Counted from the first letter of the stretch, positions 37,073 to 45,139 are shown. The stretch: DNA of 45,355 bases from Lacticaseibacillus pantheris DSM 15945 = JCM 12539 = NBRC 106106 (GCF_001311175.1 NZ_BBAI01000020.1:1-45355); one strand, 5' to 3'. Numbers and translations are program-made. Notes: a model not told the origin generated them from the sequence alone.

Positions 37073-38266
37073 ATGGAATATCAAGTTAGTACGGAGTTTC
37101 TTTGGCCACAGGGTTATTACGCGGACGGGGTGCACGCCGGGTTACGCAAGGTGAAGCCCGATATGGGGTGGCTAGTTTCCACCGTTCCGGCAGCGGCCGC
37201 TGGGACGTATACCACTAACCAGTTTCAGGCCGCCCCCACCCGCCAAACCAAGCAGCTCATCAGCACGAATCATGAACTCCAAGCGCTGATAATGAATAGC
37301 GCTTGTGCCAACGCAGTCACGGGCGCTAAGGGTGAGGAGAACGCAGTCACCATGCGCGAGTTGGCCGCGGCTAAACTCGACCTGCCTGTACATATGGTGG
37401 GGGTGGCTTCAACTGGTGTGATTGGTGAACAACTGCCAATGTCCGTTATCCAACACGGCATTGACTTATTGGCCCGCGAACAGGATTTAAGGGTCACTGA
37501 GGCCATCCTGACGACCGATAAGCACGCCAAAACTGCGAGTGTGACTTTGCCCATTGACGGGCAAACGGTAACTATTTCTGGATTTGCAAAGGGTTCCGGC
37601 ATGATTCATCCCAAAATGGCAACCATGCTGGGGTTTGTGTTCACGGATGCGGCCATTGCGGGCCCACGGCTCCAAACTTTGATCAGTGAGTTAGTCGACA
37701 CGACTTTTAACCAGATTACGGTTGATGGCGACACGTCAACTAACGATATGGTGGTTGCGCTGGCCAACGGCTGTGCGGCTAACACGCCATTAACCCCGGA
37801 ACACCACGATTACGACAGCTTCAAGGCTGCTTTGCGCTACGTGCTGATGGTGTTGGCGCAGGATATCGCGGCTGACGGTGAGGGTGCAACCAAGTTGGTG
37901 GAGGTGAATGTTGCCGGGGCCGCTAACGCCGTGGAAGGGCAGCAGGCGGCCAAAGCGGTTGTGGGCTCTAACTTGGTGAAGGCGGCCGTCTTTGGCGCGG
38001 ACCCGAACTGGGGACGTATTCTAGCCGCGATTGGGCAGACAGACGTGCAGGTCGATGTGCACGCTGTGGACGTCGCGATAAACGGCATTGCGGTGGTGGC
38101 GGCTGGTTTGGGCACTGACTTCGATGAGGGACAGGTGCAGGCCACGATGGCGGGCGACAAAGTTGTACTGGACGTTGATCTACATGTGGGTGATGCCACC
38201 GGACAGGCTTGGGGATGTGATCTGACCTATAAGTATGTGCAGATTAATGCGGCGTATAGGAGTTAG
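37073..38266 (+). CDS. argJ: Bifunctional ornithine acetyltransferase / N-acetylglutamate synthase
   Basis: Moves the acetyl group from N-acetylornithine to glutamate, closing the acetyl cycle, and may also use acetyl-CoA. ATG 37073 behind GGGGGA. The proenzyme cleaves itself before the Thr of KMATMLGF (about residue 183), within GSGMIHPKMATMLGFVF; TNDMVVALANG and GADPNWGRILAAIG are also family motifs. 397 residues, intact. Its C-terminus YKYVQINAAYRS is natural, and its TAG stop is the first triplet of repeat locus A-III. Confidence 0.95.
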   Translation: MEYQVSTEFLWPQGYYADGVHAGLRKVKPDMGWLVSTVPAAAAGTYTTNQFQAAPTRQTKQLISTNHELQALIMNSACANAVTGAKGEENAVTMRELAAAKLDLPVHMVGVASTGVIGEQLPMSVIQHGIDLLAREQDLRVTEAILTTDKHAKTASVTLPIDGQTVTISGFAKGSGMIHPKMATMLGFVFTDAAIAGPRLQTLISELVDTTFNQITVDGDTSTNDMVVALANGCAANTPLTPEHHDYDSFKAALRYVLMVLAQDIAADGEGATKLVEVNVAGAANAVEGQQAAKAVVGSNLVKAAVFGADPNWGRILAAIGQTDVQVDVHAVDVAINGIAVVAAGLGTDFDEGQVQATMAGDKVVLDVDLHVGDATGQAWGCDLTYKYVQINAAYRS

Positions 38267-38530
38267 AGAGCGGAGCAGGCCGTTTAGAAAGCAGAGTATA
38301 AGTTACTATCACCGAAAGGCCCGTACTTGGCCTTTTGGTGATAGTAACTTATACGTCGCTTTCTGGCCTGCGCAGCTCGTTTTTATAAGCAAGACTAACG
38401 CGGAAGAGCTGTAGCATTTTCCGTAATCGAAGCGCGAGTGGGCTTGGCCTTTTGGTTAGAGCTGCTTATGTGTAGCCTTTCTGGCCTGGGCAGCTCGTTT
38501 TAGAGTTAGAGAGCGGAGCCCCGCGTTCAG
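38264..38530. repeat. Family A palindromic repeats, locus III, inside the arg operon
   Basis: Unit 1 (38264-38384) begins TAGAGAGCGGAGCAGGCC, GTTTAGAAAGCAGAGTATAA and has the inner stem TTACTATCACC (38303-38313)/GGTGATAGTAA (38337-38347), centre GAAAGGCCC/TTGGCCTTTT, then CTTATACGTCGCTTTCTGG, CCTGCGCAGCTCGTTT. Unit 2 (to about 38505) is a partial copy with GGGCTTGGCCTTTTGG and GGGCAGCTCGTTT. A last arm AGTTAGAGAGCGGAGCCCCG follows. It separates argJ from argB by 304 bases. Confidence 0.78.
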
Positions 38531-38570
38531 AAACTGGAGCAAATTCGTACGTCAAGGAGGAAATTGCTAA

Positions 38571-39311
38571 ATGACCGAAACCGTTGTAATCAAATTGGGT
38601 GGTAATGCCACCGAGCAACTGACACCGCAATTCTTTGACCAACTGGCCCGGTGGCGAGCTGCCGGCGTGCGTGTCCTCATGATTCATGGTGGCGGGCCAC
38701 AAATTAACGCGTGGAGCGAACGCCTAGGCCTGACGGTGCACAAACGCGGCGGTATCCGTGTAACTGACGCGGACACGTTGGCCGTTACCCAGGCGGTGTT
38801 GCTGGGCGTGGTACAACCGGCTTTGTGCCTGACTTTGCATCAACACGGACTGCCGGTCATGGGGTTGAACACCACCGATAACGCATTGCTCACGGGGACG
38901 TTGCTTGACCAGCAGCTCTACGGTGCAGTGGGCAAAATCACTCAGGTTAATACGACTGTGTTGAACCGGGTATTAGCCGACTATGTGGGGGTGTTAGCGC
39001 CGCTCGCACAGACTAGTGATGGCACGATGTTGAACGTTAACGCCGACATGGCGGCAGTCGCCGTTGCGCGTGCACTGGGCGCCACCAGGTTAATGATGGT
39101 GACCGATGTTCCCGGTGTCATTGTGAACGGGACCACAGCCGCTACAATCGATCCACAGCAGGCCAGCCGCTGGGTGCAGCAACGAATTATCACTAGCGGC
39201 ATGGAAGCCAAAATTAATGCGGCCATTGATTGTGTACACGCCGGCACGCAGGTGAACATTACGAATGATGTGACCCGTCCGGGGACGATGGTCTTGTCCG
39301 CTGCGATGTAA
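38571..39311 (+). CDS. argB: Acetylglutamate kinase
   Basis: Phosphorylates N-acetylglutamate with ATP, the second step of arginine synthesis. ATG 38571 behind AAGGAGGAAATT. VVIKLGGNATEQLTPQF and VLMIHGGGPQINAWSERLGL are the nucleotide and substrate loops; NVNADMAAVAVARALGATRL, VTDVPGVIVNGTTAATID and ITSGMEAKINAAIDCVHAG complete the amino-acid kinase fold. 246 residues, intact. argD follows 13 bases later. Confidence 0.95.
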   Translation: MTETVVIKLGGNATEQLTPQFFDQLARWRAAGVRVLMIHGGGPQINAWSERLGLTVHKRGGIRVTDADTLAVTQAVLLGVVQPALCLTLHQHGLPVMGLNTTDNALLTGTLLDQQLYGAVGKITQVNTTVLNRVLADYVGVLAPLAQTSDGTMLNVNADMAAVAVARALGATRLMMVTDVPGVIVNGTTAATIDPQQASRWVQQRIITSGMEAKINAAIDCVHAGTQVNITNDVTRPGTMVLSAAM

Positions 39312-39324
39312 GGGGGATGGAAAG

Positions 39325-40473
39325 ATGACAACGAGTTTGTTTAACAATTATGGCCGACTACCAATCGACCTGGTGGACGGTCACGACTGGTTTTTGGTTG
39401 ACGACACGGGGCACGAGTACTTGGACTTTACGAGCGGTATCGGCGTCTGTAGCCTGGGCTATAGCAACGGTCCGGTGGTGAAGGCTGTCACCCAGCAAGC
39501 TGGGCGCGTTTGGCACACCTCCAATCTGTATGACAGTGCGTTGCAGGAAGAAGTTGCGGCGCTCCTGACGGCGCCTGATCAGCTGGCCTTTTTCTGTAAT
39601 TCTGGAACGGAGGCTAACGAGGCGGCCTTCAAGTTGGCCCGTAAGGCTACCGGTCGAACCCAGGTTTTGGCGTTCAACAATGGTTTTCACGGTCGGACGT
39701 ACGGTTCAATGTCGCTGACGGGTAATCCCGACATTCAGGCTGGGTATGCACCCCTTGTCCCCGACGTCACCTTTGCAGATTACAACAGTCCTGATGTCCT
39801 TACGGCGATTGGCCCCCACCTGGCCGCCGTGATTCTGGAAGTGATTCAGGGTGAGGGCGGGGTGATACCCGCTGATACTAAGTGGCTGCAGGCGGTAGGG
39901 GCGGAGTGCAAGCGTCAGGGTGTCCTGCTGATTGTTGACGAGGTGCAGACCGGCATTGGGCGAACCGGGACTAAGTTCGCGTACATGGCAGCGGGCTTAG
40001 ACCCCGACATTGTGACGGTGGCTAAAGCTTTGGGTAACGGGTTACCCATCGGTGCGATGTTGGGCAAAACTGCGTTGGGTGACGCTTTTGGTCCCGGTGC
40101 CCACGGTTCCACCTTTGGGGGTAACAAAGTCGCGTTGGCTGCAGCGCGTGCCGTGCTGCAGCAACTGACCCCAACGATGTTGGCCGGCGTGCGAAGCAAG
40201 GCCGATACGCTGTGGAATGAGCTCGACACCGCCGTGGCTAATTTGTCTGTGGTGACGGGCGTGACGGGGCGTGGTTTGATGGTCGGCATTCATCTGAAAG
40301 CAGAGTTACCCGTGAACACGGTGCTGGCTAAACTGCGGCAGCAGGGAATGCTGGCGCTGTCCGCCAAGCATAATACTTTGCGGCTATTACCCCCGTTAAT
40401 CATGTCGGAGGCCGACCTGGAGCGCGGCGTGGATATGATTCGTAACGCGATAATGTTCGCAACCAACGACTAA
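39325..40473 (+). CDS. argD: Acetylornithine aminotransferase
   Basis: PLP enzyme converting N-acetylglutamate semialdehyde to N-acetylornithine. ATG 39325 behind AAGGGGGA. EYLDFTSGIGVCSLGYS, CNSGTEANEAAFKLARK, FHGRTYGSMSLTGN, ILEVIQGEGGV, LLIVDEVQTGIGRTG and the PLP Lys in VAKALGNGLPIGAMLG are in the right order. 382 residues, intact. Last gene of argCJBD here; no carbamoyltransferase gene follows. Confidence 0.95.
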   Translation: MTTSLFNNYGRLPIDLVDGHDWFLVDDTGHEYLDFTSGIGVCSLGYSNGPVVKAVTQQAGRVWHTSNLYDSALQEEVAALLTAPDQLAFFCNSGTEANEAAFKLARKATGRTQVLAFNNGFHGRTYGSMSLTGNPDIQAGYAPLVPDVTFADYNSPDVLTAIGPHLAAVILEVIQGEGGVIPADTKWLQAVGAECKRQGVLLIVDEVQTGIGRTGTKFAYMAAGLDPDIVTVAKALGNGLPIGAMLGKTALGDAFGPGAHGSTFGGNKVALAAARAVLQQLTPTMLAGVRSKADTLWNELDTAVANLSVVTGVTGRGLMVGIHLKAELPVNTVLAKLRQQGMLALSAKHNTLRLLPPLIMSEADLERGVDMIRNAIMFATND

Positions 40474-40530
40474 TTGTCGTCGCGACCGTGGCATTTTTGT
40501 GCAAAGAGGGACGTGTTGTCGGTGCTCCCG

Positions 40531-40539
40531 TGATATCAT
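40531..40539 (+). promoter_or_regulatory. Extended -10 promoter of the nuclease gene
   Basis: TGA-TATCAT (40531-40539), about 35 bases before the start, preceded by ATTGTCG-like but not convincing -35 sequence. Confidence 0.35.
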
Positions 40540-40573
40540 GGTTCTATTAGAATGAATCTGGGGGAAACACAAC

Positions 40574-41404
40574 ATGGCACGCAAGCGCAAGACGCGAGTA
40601 CGCAAAAGTCAGATTGGTGGGGTGCTGGCGGTAATTGTCATTGCCCTACTGGGGTTATACCGGACCGGCGCACTGGATGGTGTTATGGACCGCGTGGGCA
40701 TTACCCAAAGCATTACCGCCAAGACTAGTGGCAATAACGCGGTTGACCAAGATGCGTACAAGCAACTTACTCAGCTCACCTTTAGTTCCGGATCGGCACC
40801 AGTTGTTCAGGTGAATGGCGGTAAGAGCACACTGACTGCCAGTACCTGGCAGAGCAGTCACATTGACTATGGCAACTTGGACCGGCTCAACCGCACAACT
40901 ACGGCGACTGCGTATTTGAGTAAGGACAATCTGGGTAAAAGTGAGGGCCGTCCCAGTCAGGAGTGGACTCCCACCGGCTGGCATTATAATCGTAGTGGCC
41001 AGACGGAAATCTACAATCGTGGGCACCTGATTGCTTACACGTTAACCTTTAACATTAATAGTGATGGTAAGCACGAACAGGGGGCGGAGGGCAGTTCTGA
41101 CAACCCGAAGAACCTGGCCACACAATCGGCGTACTCCAACCAGGTGCTGATGCAGATCTATGAGGGTAAAGTTCGCCAAGCGTTGGTTGACGGGAAACAG
41201 GTTATTTATCAGGTGACGACAGTTTTCCGCGGGGATGAATTAATGCCGCGGGGCTACTGGGCGCAGGCAATTTCAACTGATGGTACGGTGAATTTCAACG
41301 TGTATATTTATAACGTTCAGCCTGGCTATCAGTTTAATTATACTGACGGTAGCGCACAGGCGGATTCAGCCATGAAGGTTGATGAATCCGGTTTGGACAA
41401 TTAG
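40574..41404 (+). CDS. Membrane-anchored DNA/RNA non-specific endonuclease (EndA-like)
   Basis: ATG 40574 behind GGGGGAAAC. A basic start MARKRKTRVRKSQIGG and one helix (VLAVIVIALLGLYRTGAL) anchor an extracellular nuclease of the beta-beta-alpha-metal type: EIYNRGHLIAYTLTFNIN carries the D/N-R-G-H motif with the catalytic His, and NPKNLATQSAYSNQVLMQIY holds the metal Asn. 276 residues, intact. In streptococci EndA makes single strands of incoming DNA during competence; with comGC-GG in the same window a similar job is possible, though nutrient scavenging is an alternative. Confidence 0.85.
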   Translation: MARKRKTRVRKSQIGGVLAVIVIALLGLYRTGALDGVMDRVGITQSITAKTSGNNAVDQDAYKQLTQLTFSSGSAPVVQVNGGKSTLTASTWQSSHIDYGNLDRLNRTTTATAYLSKDNLGKSEGRPSQEWTPTGWHYNRSGQTEIYNRGHLIAYTLTFNINSDGKHEQGAEGSSDNPKNLATQSAYSNQVLMQIYEGKVRQALVDGKQVIYQVTTVFRGDELMPRGYWAQAISTDGTVNFNVYIYNVQPGYQFNYTDGSAQADSAMKVDESGLDN

Positions 41405-41412
41405 ATTATTTG

Positions 41413-41486
41413 CAACAAACAAAATGCCGCAACGCGTGCAACTACCAGTAGGGGTTGGTAGTCGCACGCGTTGCGGCATTTGTTGT
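41413..41486. terminator. Long bidirectional terminator between nuclease and substrate-binding protein
   Basis: A near-perfect stem of over 25 bp: AAATGCCGCAACGCGTGC with GCACGCGTTGCGGCATTT, extended by ACTACCA/TGGTAGT. Confidence 0.85.
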
Positions 41487-41501
41487 AATTTTGGCGCTTA
41501 A

Positions 41502-42500
41502 TTAGTAAACTTCACCGTTCTTCTCGGCGCCATTAACGACTTTAGCGGGCAGCTTCAGGCCAATCTTTTTGGCTTCGGCTTTGTTGATTACGTAGTGGCC
41601 CTTAGTCACCATCTTGACTGGGTAGGTGGCAGGGTTCTTACCCTTCAGCACCTTGCCGGCCATCTTCCCGGCTTCTTCACCCAGCTTGAATTGGCTCACG
41701 GCGTATGCCGCCACGCCGCCGTCTTTGACCATCGTGTTGGCAGCAGGAATCACGGGTACCTTTTCATTGTTGGCAGTGTTCACGAGTGTTTTCATGGCCG
41801 CGGCGACACCATTATCTTGTGGGGCGTAGATGACGTCGGACTCGCTGGCCATCTTGCTAGCGACCTGTTGCATATCGTTGGTATTCGTAATCGAGTACAG
41901 CTTGTACTTCAGGCCTTCCTTCTTGCACAAGGCGGCCATTCGTTTGGCGTTGAAGGTGCCACCGTGGTCGGAAGTAGTGTAAATAATTCCGATTTGCTTA
42001 GGCTTTGGCACGATGGCTTGATCAGGTTGAGGTGTTGTTTAATTGGTGAATCGCCGGAGGTACCGGTGATGTTGCCACCGGGACGCTTGTTGGATTTCAC
42101 CAGTTTCCCGCCAACGGGGTCGGTAATACCGGCCAAGATAACGGGGTGCTTGCCGTTTGCGGCGGTGGCCAATCCCTGAGCGGCAGCGGTAGCGATACCG
42201 ACGGTCAGGTCGACGTTTTGACTTTCAAAGCGATCGCTCATGGTTTTGATGTTACTCTGGTCGCCCTGGGCGTTTTGGAAAACAATTTTGACTTTTTTTA
42301 CCCTTGTAGCCCTCTTCGGCCAGTCCCTTGACTACACCTTTGTGGATTTCATCGAGGGCGGGGTGTTCAAGCTGTTGCAGGATGCCGACCTTGGGCACGC
42401 TAGCGGCTTTAACGGACTGGGCTTGGGGACCACGAACGCTGATCAGGGCGGCGGTGGCGAGGGTGGCAACGGTGAGTAGTGCGGTATAAATCTTCTTCAT
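41502..42500 (-). CDS. ABC transporter substrate-binding protein, TrpX-like (two frameshifts as read)
   Basis: ATG at 42500 behind GGAGGAAATATTT. MKKIYTALLTVATLATAALI is a signal peptide without a lipobox Cys. The mature part is a PF04392-type periplasmic fold: VPKVGILQQLEHPALDEIHK, IATAAAQGLATAANGKHPVI, LAGITDPVGGKLVKSNKRPG, VPKPKQIGIIYTTSDHGG and LGEEAGKMAGKVLKGKNPA. One extra A in a seven-base run (42293-42299) and one missing base near 42019. About 332 residues. Relatives are encoded with a permease and an ATPase for tryptophan or similar ligands, but here a terminator follows directly and no partner is in view. Confidence 0.85.
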
Positions 42501-42562
42501 AAATATTTCCTCCATTGGTGGGGGTGGACACCCCACGAGCTGTGTGACTGGTTGAGTGGGTA

Positions 42563-42811
42563 CAAAAAAAAGGGGCAAACCAGCAGTTACTCTGGTTTGC
42601 CCCTAGTTAGTTGGGCCGCCAAAGTCTGCCGCGGATTCCGCGGACAGGCTTGTGCGTATATCACACAAAAGTTGCCGGCGCGGATACAATCCTGTTTGCC
42701 AGGTTGTATCGTCCGAAACGAATACAACCGACTAGCGCCAGCTTTGCATGATTGGTTTAGTGAACTTTGTGTGAAAATACTCATTTTGGCGTCCTCCTCT
42801 GTCATTTGTTG
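42563..42811 (-). promoter_or_regulatory. Structured leader / attenuator of the substrate-binding protein gene
   Basis: Transcription from 42811 should make a leader of about 245 bases ending in the terminator GGGGCAAACCAG/CTGGTTTGCCCC plus T8 (42563-42603). Inside are two overlapping hairpins, GGTTGTAT-CGT/ACGATACAACC and GATACAA-CCTG/CAGGATTGTATC, that exclude each other, and CTGTCCGCGG/CCGCGGCAG. GGCAAACAG could also pair with the 3' terminator arm. A 66-codon frame (ATG 42784, behind GAGGAGGACGCC) ends inside the terminator loop. No T-box motif TGGNACCGCG is present and no known riboswitch is recognised. Confidence 0.55.
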
Positions 42812-42816
42812 GTGTA

Positions 42817-42846
42817 AGTATAGCCATGGAGTTTTAAGGTTGTCAA
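42817..42846 (-). promoter_or_regulatory. Promoter of the leader and substrate-binding protein gene
   Basis: On the minus strand a perfect TTGACA (42841-42846), 18 bases, TATACT (42817-42822). Confidence 0.75.
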
Positions 42847-42858
42847 GGGGAAATTTGA

Positions 42859-43380
42859 GAGAGAGCGGAGCAGGCCGTTTAGAAAGCAGAGTATAAGGGT
42901 CCCAACCGAAAGGCCCGGTTTTGGCCTTTTGGTTGGGACCCCTTATACGTCGCTTTCTGGCCTGCGCAGCTCGTTTCCATACGCACGACTAACGCGGGAT
43001 CGCTGTAGCATTCTCCGCGATTGAGCGCTAGTGGGCTTGGCCTTTTGGTTGGAGTACCTTATGTGGCGTCTTCTGACCCGCGCAGCTCGTTTTAATAAGC
43101 AAGGCTAACGCGGGAGCGCTGTAGTATTTTCGCGATTGAAGCGCTAGTGGGCTTGGCCATTTGGTTGGGACCCCTTATACGTCGCTTTCTGGCCTGCGCA
43201 GCTCGTTTTTATACGCACGAGTAAATCGGGCCCACTGCCGCATTCTCCAACACAGTAACAAGTCCGCGCAGCTCGTCTTCTGCCGTAAGTCAAGCGTTGT
43301 TCCCGGTATTATCATGTTTTTGGTTTTAATAAGTAAGACTAACGCGGGAGCGCTCTAGCATTCTCCGCAATAGCAACTCC
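42859..43380. repeat. Family A palindromic repeats, locus IV (three units and fragments)
   Basis: Unit 1 (42859-42980): GAGAGCGGAGCAGGCC, GTTTAGAAAGCAGAGTATAA, inner stem GGTCCCAACC (42898-42907)/GGTTGGGACC (42931-42940), centre GAAAGGCCCGGTTTTGGCC, then CTTATACGTCGCTTTCTGG and GCGCAGCTCGTTT. Two partial units follow (to about 43093 and 43208), each with ACTAACGCGGGA-CGCTGTAG, GCGCTAGTGGGCTTGGCC and GCGCAGCTCGTTT. Fragments continue to about 43380. No gene is supported between 42812 and 43434. Confidence 0.78.
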
Positions 43381-43434
43381 ATTGGCACTAGCATACGGCT
43401 AAAGCCATTTACAAGTCATCTCCCGTCCTAATCG

Positions 43435-44391
43435 TTAATCTTCTTCCAATTCCTCCGCCACGCAGACAATCTTCCCGGCCCCGTGGCGGGTGAGAATTAG
43501 CTCGTGGGCGGCGATAACACCGGCAAGGGTCATGGGCAACTTTGTGGCAATGGGTAGATGAAATCCGTTGTCATTTGCGCACGCAGAATTGAGCAGCGCA
43601 AACGCAGATGGTACGTTCGGACGGGGGCCCGCGCCCACCTGTAGGTAAGTTGCGTTAGGCTTGATGGTTTTATCGACCGTGCTAAACGCCACGCTCACGT
43701 ACTGGCCATGCCGTTGTAACATCCGCACACCAATCCCGTGATCGTTGCCCCCGGCGCTGGCGTTCACCACGTAGTCCGCCTGGTCGGCAAAGCGGGCTCC
43801 CACATCTTCCAGATCGTAATGACCGATTTCACCTGGATTGAAGCTGGCTAGTGTTTCGTGATGATGGCTGTTAGCGATGGCGCTGGTTTTAAGGCCCAAG
43901 TACTGGGCAAACTGAAGTACAACGCTACCAACACCACCGGCCGCGCCAATCACCGCAATGGTTTTACCAGCCTCCGTCCGTAATAGGTCGGTGAGGATAC
44001 TGTAGGCGACCACGGTAGATTGGGGCAGTCCAGCTGCCTCGGCAATTGAAATGGCGTCGGGGATATGCGCAACTTTGCTGGTGCTAGCCCGCACATACTC
44101 GCTGTATCCCCCAATGGGGCGGTAATTCATCACGCGGTCGCCCACAGCAAAGTCGCTGACGTTGGGACCGACAGCGGTAATCACGCCGGCAACGTCCACC
44201 CCTGGCACAATCGGAAAGTCGAGTGGGCGGTCCTTAGCGGCGGCGCCTGACCGCAACGTTGCGTCGTACGGGTTAATCCCGAATCCCAGCACGTGGATTT
44301 GTACCTGACCGTCGTGGGGTTCTGGTGTTGCGGCCTCGATGGTGGTAAATACCTCCGGACCGCCAAATTGGTTAAATCCAAACCGGTTCAT
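43435..44391 (-). CDS. NADP-dependent quinone-oxidoreductase-like protein (zinc-free MDR family)
   Basis: 318 residues, intact, ATG at 44391 behind GAGGTAGCC. N-terminal GroES-like part (EVFTTIEAATPEPHDGQVQI, GINPYDATLRSG, IVPGVDVAGVITAVGPNVSD, GDRVMNYRPIGGYSEYV) and a Rossmann part with TIAVIGAAGGVGSVVLQFAQ. The absence of the structural zinc Cys set points to the quinone reductase branch. Substrate unknown. The HAD gene lies upstream by 18 bases, so the two form an operon. Confidence 0.9.
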   Translation of the reverse strand: MNRFGFNQFGGPEVFTTIEAATPEPHDGQVQIHVLGFGINPYDATLRSGAAAKDRPLDFPIVPGVDVAGVITAVGPNVSDFAVGDRVMNYRPIGGYSEYVRASTSKVAHIPDAISIAEAAGLPQSTVVAYSILTDLLRTEAGKTIAVIGAAGGVGSVVLQFAQYLGLKTSAIANSHHHETLASFNPGEIGHYDLEDVGARFADQADYVVNASAGGNDHGIGVRMLQRHGQYVSVAFSTVDKTIKPNATYLQVGAGPRPNVPSAFALLNSACANDNGFHLPIATKLPMTLAGVIAAHELILTRHGAGKIVCVAEELEED

Positions 44392-44409
44392 GGCTACCTC
44401 CTCAATAAT

Positions 44410-45054
44410 TTACGCAAGTGCACTAATGTTTGCTAAATCAAGAATTGCTTCTGGTCGGGTCAGAAAATGGTCGGCCTCGGTAAATCCTGCGAGGTTATGT
44501 GCCCCCCAGGTTGCCACGGCGAAGTCCACGTGGGCGGCTTTGGCGGCTTGCATGTCCGTTACAGTGTCCCCGATATACAAGGTGCGCCCGTGATTAGCAG
44601 GCAGTTCGGCCAGAGCACGCAGAATGGGATCGGGCGCCGGCTTGGGAGCGATGTCGCTCGCGTAGGTGACGATAGTGTCAAAGTAGTCGTTCAACCCGAA
44701 CCACGTGAATTCATGCGCCAATTCGGAAGCCGTTTTGGCGGTAATGATACCCATCATGATGCCACGGTGTTGCAGGTGAGCTAGAGTCCGGCGCATATTG
44801 GCAAAGACATGGACCTGGGTCTGCCGTTCCTTGGTCAGTTCGGTCCACAACGAGGCTACCTTGTCCTGTTGCGCTGCTGTCAGGCCTAGAGCGGCCAAAG
44901 TTTGGTCGCTGGGGATGCCCAATGAGTAGGTTAATTCATCGTGGGTCTTGTGCATACCGACAGTTTGAACCAGCGCGTCCTGTAGCGCACCGATAATAAC
45001 GTCTTCCGTGTCGATAATGGTGCCGTCGATGTCGAATAAAATGGTCGCATACAT
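44410..45054 (-). CDS. HAD-superfamily phosphatase
   Basis: ATG at 45054 behind AGGAGGTGTACC; the longer frame is less likely. 214 residues. Motif I ILFDIDGTIIDTEDVI, motif II IITAKTAS, motif III Lys in APKPAPDPIL and motif IV YIGDTVTDMQAAKAAHVDFA, with a helical cap at about residues 15-80. The type is PGP/PpaX-like, so a small phospho-metabolite or pyrophosphate is a possible substrate. First gene of a two-gene operon. Confidence 0.92.
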   Translation of the reverse strand: MYATILFDIDGTIIDTEDVIIGALQDALVQTVGMHKTHDELTYSLGIPSDQTLAALGLTAAQQDKVASLWTELTKERQTQVHVFANMRRTLAHLQHRGIMMGIITAKTASELAHEFTWFGLNDYFDTIVTYASDIAPKPAPDPILRALAELPANHGRTLYIGDTVTDMQAAKAAHVDFAVATWGAHNLAGFTEADHFLTRPEAILDLANISALA

Positions 45055-45106
45055 AAAAGGTACACCTCCTAGGGCGGTTTTTGAGTTACTGTAACCGCTT
45101 ACTATC

Positions 45107-45135
45107 ATCATAACCTATCGGACGCGCACCGCCAA
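45107..45135 (-). promoter_or_regulatory. Promoter of the HAD-oxidoreductase operon
   Basis: Minus strand TTGGCG (45130-45135), 17 bases, TATGAT (45107-45112). A palindrome GTTACTGTAAC (45085-45095) sits between it and the ribosome site and may be an operator. Confidence 0.5.
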
Positions 45136-45139
45136 GGCT

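Noticed and set aside
42563..42811. T-box before the substrate-binding protein gene
   Set aside because: TGGNACCGCG is absent; only thrS has the clear T-box sequence.
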